From Glandiceps talaboti (Eukaryota > Hemichordata > Enteropneusta > Spengelidae), in assembly GCF_964340395.1 (NCBI RefSeq), contig NC_135551.1, forward strand, positions 28,310,880 to 28,374,879: a stretch of 64,000 bases of DNA, written 5' to 3'. Under the pieces are notes generated by a model. It was not told where the DNA came from. It worked only from the letters and a program-made list of their open reading frames with translations, and made no database searches. Positions 14,082 to 25,600 of the stretch are shown in pieces; position 1 is the first letter of the stretch, and each line of letters begins with the position of its first letter. Both the position numbers and the translations under genes were made by a program.

Positions 14082-16617
14082 CGACATCTTACCTGGTTGT
14101 CTCAAAGAGAAAGCTGTCTCGTAGATCATATCTCTAAGTCTTGTGATGTTGTGTCCTCTGGTACAACTGACTTCAATACTATCTATCACCCATGGCAACC
14201 CATGCATATCTGGCTCCTCAATGTTGATAAATTTCTTGTGTATCATTCTCTGCAGCTCTGGCCAAAAATCTTTAGGATACTGTTTCTTCCTGACTATTTC
14301 ATCATAGTGAGTTCCAACAATGATGACAGGGGAGTCTGGAGCACGCACCTGTGTGTAATGTAAACATAAGATCCATCTTTAAAGGGCCACACTATACAAT
14401 GTGTATAATATCTTGTCACAAATACTTTCAAACCGTGCCATTACCATGCTATGTACTGTATAGCTGCATGACCCCTAGGGTTACTAACTTTGCCCTTACA
14501 CCCAAGAGCCACGGAAAAATCCACTAAAATCTTGGTAGGGGAAATTGTAATTTTACTTCCAATATTGATATGCTGATTCACACTGTGTTATGGTAACATT
14601 ATAGTATAGGTTGTGAATGCACTACAGGGTAGGCTTACTTGCAATGTATTAGGACAATAGAATACAAGAGTTATCAACTCGGCTAACTGTAATACCAGAA
14701 AAATATATTAATATGTATTAGTTCAAAGTATCCAGAATCTATTTAATTAGCTCTATCAAGTGTACATCTAATGATTATTTGTCACTTTTGGTAGAGCTGT
14801 CTTTCCAAAGATATCACAAATTGTCTTGATCTGCATCTTGTCTCTGTCAGCATATTGCTATGTAACAACTGAACTTTCTGAGTGTACATACCATTTTGAT
14901 ACATGTACCATCAAATTACCACATAAAGAAAATAACAAATTATAAACCTTGCCTACAAAACTTTGCTAGTTTATGTCTGTCACAAATTTGTTGATCAGAA
15001 GTAATATACAATATATTAGTTTTCATTGCTGGCTGAGTTCTCCTAGCACACTTCTCTTATTAGCTGAGTTCTCTTGATACTGGAAAAAGAGATAATTGCA
15101 TGGACACTGAATGGCCCTTGATCCTCACTGTCATGGCAGTCTGAGTATATCACTAATATGTCATCTGTACTAGAACCTGTGAGTGGCATTGCAATGATTA
15201 AATAACACACTGACTGTATGGTTAACATTACCTGAATATTCACCAGCCATTGTTGAAGTTCATTGACCCCTTTCTCACCATCTGTAATCTTCCATAGTAG
15301 AAGATACACTGATCGCTTTGACAGGAAATACTGATGAGTGGCATAGTACTCTTTCTGTGAGAAGAAAAACAAATTTATCATATAAGTTTATCATTTGTCA
15401 CATAAAATAATTCTCCTTTAGTACCACTTCAATTGACAGCTATAGAATTGGTCATTCTGATCAGAATCATTGACAAGGACAGATCAAAAGCTCAATGTTT
15501 TTTATTAATTTGAACTCTTTAATTCATCAAATCTACTAAGCTGATGAATATTTTGGGTAAATTCAAACGTATCTGTCCACCAAAGTCCCATGTACTAAAT
15601 GTGACTTGACCGTGTTTGCTTACCTGACCACCAAAGTCCCATGTACTAAATGTGATCTGACCATGTTTGCTTACCTGACCACCAAAGTCCCATGTACTAA
15701 ATGTGACCTGACCATGTCTGCTTCTAGCTGGATTCTTAGGATAGGTCCAATCACATACATCAACACCAACAGTTGATATATAGGTACCACCACGTGTCTT
15801 CTGATCTATGTTTCTGTTACCTTGTCTTCTGGCCCATCCCTGGATTGAAACATAAACATATAGAGATATACCTGTACTCTTGGGAAGGTAGGGGGAAGTG
15901 GTGGGGTGGGGTAGGTATGTGGATGCTAGTATGCCGCATATCTTAAATAACTTTTTGTGTGTAGTATGTCACTAGTTTTAGCAGAATATGGGGCCTCAGT
16001 TACAGCCTGTGGCACTTACTGTTTCAAATGAGGTTTATGTAAGTATCTTCACTTGAGTAAAAGTTTATAAACTCAGTTTGTGCCATGTTAGGTTAGATGA
16101 GCTAAAATAAATTAATTGTCAAAATACAGAAGTTCACAATACTATACAAATGAATCTCTTTATTTCAATGAAAGCCTGTCTATAAAAGTGAAATTAGAAA
16201 TCAGAGATTTGACTATTGATCTCACCTCAGCAGATCTTGATTGATATGACCCTGTACCTTCTCTCCTCAACTGGTTCAGAAGTGTAGTCTTTCCAATGCC
16301 CTGAACTCCAACAAACATCAACTTCATACGCGAATACTTCTGAGACCTGAGTAGAACAAGTTACAGTTTATTTATTGTTTATTCCTCTTTAGGCCACAGG
16401 CCAAAATGACAAATACATAATATAATGAAAAACAGAATACAGTATTACTGGTTGTAAAATTTATTTATTTAAAGAGTAAACAACACCTTCCACAAAAGTG
16501 TCCCAGGGTGTTATTTCATGGTACTGTAAACAAGATATTTTTCCAGAAATTTTTTTAATTGTACAATCTGCAGCTAGTTCTCAAAGAGTAAGTTTTATCA
16601 ATTACAAGACTGATATC

Positions 16618-16685
<68 letters not shown>

Positions 16686-19600
16686 TAACAATTGTTACGT
16701 TTTGTTTTTTATATATCGTGTTTTCCCGATCTGTGTTCAAAGCACTTTACAATACATTGTATTCATGTATAAGAAGGCATTTTAGTGCAGAGTTGACCCA
16801 CAATCAATTTAATTGGATTTATTACACCATACTATGTGTACTGCAACACAAATGTGTTTACTATTGGGGAATTCAATACATTGCATGGTGAACAATATTA
16901 TAAGTAAGCTCAGACCACTAATTCGTTAGTGGTCTGAGAAGTAAGTCACTGTATCTTTCCAAAAATATTCCAGTTGCAGTTAGTGCAGCTCTATATGAGG
17001 TATATTGAACATAAAATTTAGAATTTACTTACTTATCTAGTATAGATCTAAGATATCCCAGTAGATCTCTAGTTTGTCTTGTCCTCACTAATGTCTTGAA
17101 TGGTTCTTCCAAGTTACATCCTTCAGTTCTTAAATCATAAATTCTGGAACACCGACCAATCTCCGGTGGTATGGTAGTGATGTCTTGATTTCCATCTACA
17201 TGTATAGCTGTCAGCTGTGTCATCAATTCTACCTTGGCTGGGATTGCATCAAGTCTGTTGTTGTTAGCTTTCAGTTGAGATAGTTCAGGAAACAATGGTT
17301 GTATACTGGTTGGTAGTGGTGTACTCCTTCTTTTCATCTGTGAGAGACAAAAACTTGAAATCATTCCTGAATCTTGACCTCATGATGTTTAAATTTAAGC
17401 TACAGTATCTGTATCTTTATCTGGATCTTTAACAAATGTGGAAGGTAGAAATATTTTCTTTTAAAGGACAAAGTGCAGACTAGGATTACAATTTGGTGAG
17501 AAAACAGCTGTCTGACAGAGCTTTAGGAAAAGTTGGTTCTAAATAAATTAATAATCGTGTCTCATTATTATGATTCCATGATATAATGGCACTAATGTGA
17601 GAACATAGATCATAGGCCTTTAGAGGTCATGTCAAATTAGTAAAAGTTGGGTGAGAAAATAGCTGTTTGACACAGTGACAGAGCTTGGTTCTAAATTAAT
17701 GAAAGAATGTGTCTCATAATTATGGTTCCACTGATATGATGGCCCTAAAGTGAGAACAAAGGAATTGAATCATGGGCCTTTAACAGGCCATTTCAGAGTA
17801 GGATTAAACTTTGGCTAAGAAACAGTTGTCTAGTAAAGAAAAGTTGGTTCAGCCTAAACTAATAATGCTATTTTATCCTTATGGCTCCATTGATAATAAT
17901 GACAACAATGCCAAAATGTGGGATTGAAACTAAATAAAGATTAAGAAACAACTTACACTACCAGGGGGTCTTCTCAAGACCTCTTCATCTTCATCATCTT
18001 CTCCCTCTGGTTCTAACATCAAGTCTAATTTCCTGAGTCTGTTGTTGCTGACATCCAGTGTTTTCAGTGCTGTCATGATTTTGTGTCGTCTGTGTTTACA
18101 ACACTGCATGTTATAAAGACTAGACAACATTGAACTAGAACCATGTTGAGATGACATCCTACTGGAGCTGCTACTACTGCTAGCAGTACTACATCGTTTG
18201 GATGCCAGCGTGGGTGCAAAACACAGTGACATTGTTGAAGCCACGCTAGCTGCGTAGGTCTGCTCATCCAACAAACTAAAATCAATGGTGTCTCGTACTT
18301 TCGGGGTGATCATGTGAAGGAGTTTGTTACTGGAAAGGTACAGATGTCGGAGACTAGCAGGAAATTGATTGAGTGGGCCGATCTCTTTCATTCGGTTATG
18401 AACCATCATGAGTTTGGTTAGTTTTGGGGCCAGACATGGCAGTCCGATAGGGATTCGTCTGCATGCATTATAAGAGATATCTAGCATTTCAAGAGATGAT
18501 GGTGCTTTACCATCGACTTCATCATCACTTTCTGGACTCTCTATACTCAGACCACTATTTCTCCAAACACTATATCTCTTCAGACCAAGTCGCAGTGTAG
18601 ATCGTTTTTCATGAAACTGTGATACTTCATTCATCTGTCTTGAAGTTTCCCCCAATCTTCCATTTCTAGGGACAACATTAGCATTAGCTGCATCACTGTT
18701 TTGCATGTTTACCCCAACATCATCAACACCAATCCCATCACCTATGTCATAAAGGTCATCGTCATCCTGCGAAGTATCGGGACAGTATGGCAATTCTTCT
18801 AATTCATTGTTTGACAAAAGCAACCTTGCTAATTTTGGGGCAGTCCACATGGCATACGGCATAGACTTCAGTTTGTTGTGCGACACTATCAGAGTCTCAA
18901 GCTGTGGCAAACGAAAGATCTGATGTGGCAGTGACTCTAACCTATTGCGACTCAAGTCAATCTTCATCAACACAGGGCAGTGCCAGCCGGATGTAAACGA
19001 ATCCTCAGTAAGCGCACTCGATAAAATCTCAAAGTCAGCTTTTGGCAGTTTCTCTATTTTGTTCTTGGAGGCATTGAGAACGCGAAGAGAATGTAACTGA
19101 AAGATAACCAATGGAAGTTCAGTCATGGAATTATCAGCAATGTCTATCCTGGTTATTGCTTGGAGTGCATGGAAGGCATTTTCCATGGAAATATTGCTAC
19201 GAAGCCAGTGGTTGACGTGAAGACAAGCTTCCACCAACCACTCTTCCTTGATGTACGGTAGATTCTGTTTATCATGCCAGTTAATAGCTACCGATGTACT
19301 GGGCATTGGGTTCTTAGAGGTGGTTGTAGTCTTTTCCTTCTTACGCCTTGGCAGTGAAAAGAACATTGCTTCACTGACGACTGTACTGGCTGAGTCAACT
19401 GACATGGTGTCGTAGAAGCCCTGTATCGACCGGTGATTAATAGTGGAGGGACCTTCCACTGTATTAGTTCCTAAATCTGTTAGCGTACTGATGCTTGCCA
19501 GACTTGTCATACTTGCATTCAGACTGGCTTCATAGGCAAGAGTTTGTGGTGCTCTGTTGACGTTATACTCCCCGTCCATATGAACACCAGTGTAAATCAA

Positions 19601-22600
19601 CAGCATTGAAATAACTTTGTCATTTCGTGCCAACATGGCTGATACAAGAGCTTTATTTCCAATATCCCTAGCACCATGTTTCAGTAAGAGAGCTATCATG
19701 TCAGTGTTATTCACCTGACAAGCTTCAATCAATGAATTGGATTCAATGTCTGTCATGTCCATGTTATCATCTGCTGTCTTCTGGGAGTTAAAACTTGTGG
19801 CATATTTGGCCATTCCATTCATAATAGGTGCATTAATATTAGCTCCATATCTAATCAACAGTCTTGCTATTTCTATTTTATCATTCAGCACTGCCGCATG
19901 AAGTGCTGTTTGACCAATCACAGAGTACGTCTCAAGATCAATGGTAGGTTTCTCTTTGTTGAGTGATAGAAGACTACCACTGATTGGCTGACAGGCTGCA
20001 CCATACTCCAGTAATAACCGTACAATATCTAGATGACTAGATACACTGGCTAAATAGATTGGTGTTTGTTTGCTGGCATCTACAGCATTGATATCAAACA
20101 GTAAATCTTCACGCCGAGCTGACTTGGTTGAAATTGAACGACCTAACATTGACCTTGCTGGAGACATCTGAATATTATCATCCTGAAATAAACATGGAAT
20201 CATCATCATTTAAACATCACATTGACTTTCAAAACTTATTGTTTACATTCTATTTACATGGATTTCTTTACTTGTCATCAAAACATACATGGCCCATCAT
20301 CTCACCTATATGCACACCCATGTAAAATTGTAAACAGAGCTACTAACTTCATCTATAATCAGCTACCTTAGCTACTTCTAGTTTCATTATTGAATGTCAT
20401 GACTTATTAAAGCAAACAATGTTTATTACCATAATTCCAAAACTGGGTCTGCATACAAGATTACATTACTTTGATTATATGCTATCATATTATGTGTACA
20501 GCTACACACAACTTTACCCACAGGTGATTCAAAATGCACTATTTCATCACAGTGTACAACATCTAAGGTAATTAAAGTCACTGTACAGTGGGAGTAAATC
20601 AACAAAATACTTCAGTCACACTTATTACATTTATTACATTTTAAATATTGGCTGTGATGAGTACTATGTATTAAATGACTGAGAAGGAAGGGGGGGGGGT
20701 TATAGTAAAGGAACACAAGATGCAAGACAATATTGTCTGAAATGACAATATGATAGTTACAACATCTCACCAGATAGGCTGATGCTTCAGCATTGTCATC
20801 TTCATCCATGAGGAACAATTTCACAATATCAACTTTTCCTTCAGCACATGCAATGTGAATAGGTAACAGCTCTTCTTGTGCACTAGGTATGTTGGCAAGT
20901 CCAGGAAAGTGCTGACAGTTGGGTAAAAATAAAATACGGTTAACAAATACGGTTATAGTACATGTGTATACCTGGCAAATATATAGATACTGTATTTGGT
21001 TGACAAAGATATAGACTATGGAAAGACAACTCTGAATGGCTGCATGCATGTAACTGCTGTTAAGAAGAACAAATACAGCTTGAATTTCTGATAAGCTTGA
21101 CACCACAGTGGACATTTTTAAAGGTGAGCAGATCTGAATACTATAAAACTACTAGTCTTGCAAATAAATGGACATTTTTAACGGAAAATGTAGATTTGAA
21201 CACTATAAAACTTTAATATAGTCTACTATTGTTGCAAATCAGTGTACATTTTAAAAGAAAGCTGTAGATTTGAACACTATAAAACTACTAGTCTTGCAAG
21301 TATGAGAGGTAAAACTTTGAAAGGATGGTTCAATATTGGCTGTATTAGAAATACAATGAACTGACTTGCAAGATTTTCACACAGATATTTACAGATTCAT
21401 TCTCTTGCATTGACAACATTTTGATCAGGAATCTAAAATACAATCCCTGTTGTTGTTATCACGACATTGACATTTTTCAGCTCCAACTCAGAACACATAC
21501 AACGTACATTCTGACTTCATAACACTATGTCGTTGTATTTAGATGATCACAGACATGAAATTGTACATAAAGTAAAGTCTATGTGAGTTGTAAAGTATAT
21601 CCTACCTCAAGGAGTAACTTGGCAATGTTATAATGTCCTTTTTGGCAGACTACATGTAATGGTGTCAATCGAGATACAGTCTTATTAGGCTTGCCTTGTG
21701 CTCCTTTCTCTATCAATAAATGTACTACTGGTAAGAAGCCTGCTTCACTAGCCCTGCAACAACAAAACAAATAAACATAAATACAAACAAATACCATACA
21801 CATACACAAAGTTATTATAGATATGAGCCAAATATTTCTTTACATATTATGGTTATAAACTTACAGTGGAACATATAATGCATGACAGGAAGAGAGCCTC
21901 TAAAAGGCCAGGGATTTAATCTAAAGTTCTCGCATTGGTGTATTTTATGATATTTATGATAGTACATACTAGTCTCTACAAACTTACTTGTATAGCAGTG
22001 TAGTACCATCAATATAGCCTCGTTGCTATGGATATTTATGATACACAGTCTCTACAAACTTACTTGTATAGCAGTGTAGTACCACCAATGTAGCCTCGTT
22101 GCTATGGATATTTATGATACACAGTCTCTACAAACTTACTTGCACAGCAGTGTAGTACCACCAATGTAGCCTCGTTGCTATGGATATTTATGATACACAC
22201 TGTAACACAGTCTCTACAAACTTACTTGTATAGCAGTGTAGTACCACCAGTATAGCCTCGTTGCTATGGATATTTATGATACACACTGTAACACAGTCTC
22301 TACAAACTTACTTGTATAACAGTGTAGTACCACCAATGTAGCCTCGTTGCTATGGATATTTATGATACACACTGTAACACAGTCTCCACAAACTTACTTG
22401 TATAGCAGTGTAGTACCACCAGTATAGCATCGTTGCTATGGATATTTATGATACACACTGTAACACAGTCTCTACAAACTTACTTGCACAGCAGTGTAGT
22501 ACCACCAGTATAGCCTCGTTGCTATGGATATTTATGATACACACTGTAACACAGTCTCTACAAACTTACTTGTATAGCAGTGTAGTACCACCAGTATAGC

Positions 22601-25600
22601 CTCGTTGCTATGGATATTTATGATACACACTGTAACACAGTCTCTACAAACTTACTTGTATAGCAGTGTAGTACCACCAGTATAGCCTCGTTGCTATGGA
22701 TATTTATGATACACACTGTAACACAGTCTCTACAAACTTACTTGTATAACAGTGTAGTACCACCAGTATAGCCTCGTTGCTATGGATATTTATGATACAC
22801 ACTGTAACACAGTCTCGACAAACTTACTTGTATAGCAGTGTAGTACCACCAGTATAGCCTCGATGCTATGGATATTTATGATACACACTGTAACACAGTC
22901 TCTACAAACTTACTTGTATAGCAGTGTAGTACCACCAGTATAGTAGGCATTAACAGCTGTAGGTTCTAACTGATCCAGAATGACTTCAACCTTGACAACA
23001 TCTCCTGTGTAACAGGCTTTACAAAGCTCTGACCCTAATTCTCCTCTTAGTTTCTCTCTTTTCTCTGAAATATCAAAAACAATGAACATGAAAATTACAA
23101 AATAACACTTCCTGGTACTCATAATTTTAGCTACAAATGAATAACAAATTCAGACTATGGAAGTCTTTCCAAATCCCCCCCCCCCCATCCCCACCCCACC
23201 AGTATAGTAGACAAGGTTCTATTTAAAAAATTATCAAGTTACCACCACAAGTCATGGATGTCACCCCTTCATCCAAACTCCCTAGAAGTCATAGATGTCA
23301 CCCCTCCATCAAAACTCCCTAGAAGTCATGGATGTCACCCCTCCATCCAAACTCCCTAGAAGTCATGGATGTCACCCCTCCATCCAAACTCCCTAGAATT
23401 TGTTGAAATGTTACTAACCTGCTTCCTGTCTTAGGAAATCAACTACTTCCATTCTCCTGTTAGCTATTGCCAGGTCATAGGGTGTACACCCAGAGTCATC
23501 CTTTATGTAAATATCAGCATTATTAGCTGTCAATACTTTCACCATGTCAATCTTATTGTCCCATGCTGCTCTGTGTAATGGAAACTGTAAAAGAAATAAA
23601 TTACATTGCCATGGATACATTGTAAATACCAGCATTGTTAACTGTCAACATTCTCAGTCATTGTTGTTATCCCTAGTCTAGAGGCTATCTGTGGCTTCAA
23701 ATCTCTTCTCACTACATCTCTAACTCAATGAGGTACTGAGATGAAATTTCAAATTCAACCAAAGCCACCAACACCGTTATTAGCATCATATCTTTGTTAA
23801 TTAGTCACATAATTTTGCCCAATAATAAGTTAGTGTTTATTATGATGGGGGGGGGTGGGGGGGGGGGGTGGGGGGTGGGGGGGTGGTTACATAATGTCCA
23901 AATATGGTACATTTGTCAGTATGCTATGTATACACATACATGTAGTTTACATCATTCCAACAGTTGGGGGTTTACTCATTTGCATAAACAACTTTTGGTT
24001 CATGAATTCTCATTGAGCTAGACGGGGTGAAGAGAGATCTTGAGATTTGAAGCCACGGATAGCCTCTAGACTACATTATCCCATGTTGCTCTGAGTAACT
24101 TATGTCACTTTGAAAAGTTTCAAGTGACTCCCTGTAACAAACAAATTATCCTGTAACAAAGTGATATAAATCATGACATTGTGTTACATGTGAAATAATT
24201 CACAAAGAACAGCTGGTGTTTTTCACACAGCATATACTAACAAATGTACAAATACATGTACAATGTATAAAATGTACTCCTACACACTCCTCCAAAAACA
24301 TGTTACACCACCCTGATCAATCATGGTTATGTCTGAGCATAAACTGTCACCTACCTGATACAGAAACATGATGAAATCCATTCTAAAACAACAACATAGT
24401 CTTTCCATGTACCACTGTCATGTTGACAAACATCAACATTACATCTCTTTGACAATGTAATATACTACATTGTAAGTATCAATTTGACTTCTGTTACAAA
24501 TTTGTTCACATTATTACAGACAAACTAACCAACTGTGACAAAATGTCAGTTTTTGTTGACATAGTTCACATGAAATGGCATTTAAATGATACATTGTAAT
24601 AGATTTAGAGTAAACATTACAGAGATGTTTGAAGGACTACTGACAGTTTTGGTGATTGATCACACACTGTGACACAGTACATTGTCCCAATAAAGACTGA
24701 CATACATGTGTACTGAGTGCCAGGAGTGAATAACCTTTGGTTTTTCTCTGACAAGTAGTGACATATATATGTTTGTATTATCTGTAAAGGACCATTCAAC
24801 AATAATGATTGTAGCCTAGCCATTGGTGGTATGTAAGGGTACCTAAAACATTAAACTGAGACCATGAACTGAGAGTCTCAGTTTGCAAAAATTAGCCATC
24901 TGAGACCAGTCTCAGTTTGCCAGTCACAGATGGCAAAAAAAAAACCCCGTCTAGCTGAGACTAGTCTCAGTTTGCAAAAAATAGTGATCTGAGACCAGTC
25001 TCAGATGGCAAAAAAAACATCTAGCTGCGACTATATGTACATGTAGTCTCAGTGTAAAAAAATTGTGATCTGAGACCAGTTTCAGTTTGCCAGTCAAACG
25101 TCAAACTGAGGTACATGTAGATGTAGATTCTCTTTCCCTCTGGCTGTCAGTATGTCTCTCCCCTCTTTGTCTGTCTCCCTCCTCCTCTCCACCAGGAGAA
25201 AGATTGAGATCCAGATAACTGAATAGAAACCACAGGACATGTACATGGTTTGTTTTACTTTGGACTCTTTGCAGACTGCAGACTATAGAATCAGTGAAGT
25301 CTGAATTGTGAAGTATTAAGATAAAACACAACACATCACACCACAGACTGGATACATGCAGTCATTTCACACGATGGATCAGCCTTCATCCAATGTCATG
25401 CAAAATGAGAACACAATCTTAAGGGGTACGTGTCTTGTAGAGATTTCCAAGGGTGATTCCCAAACACAATAAGAATAAACATGGCATGCACATTGAGACA
25501 GAAACAGCCACAAAACCACATTGATGTAGACATACAGTCTCCATTGCCAATGATTGAAAGCAAAATCACAGATCATGACGTAAACAGATAAGTATCGTAC

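Noticed and set aside
15624-15674. Calling the second 51-bp copy part of LRRK exon 9
   Set aside because: The first donor gives a direct junction that fits the ROC family alignment (WDFGGQ then KEYYATH). The longer form is reported as a possibility only.
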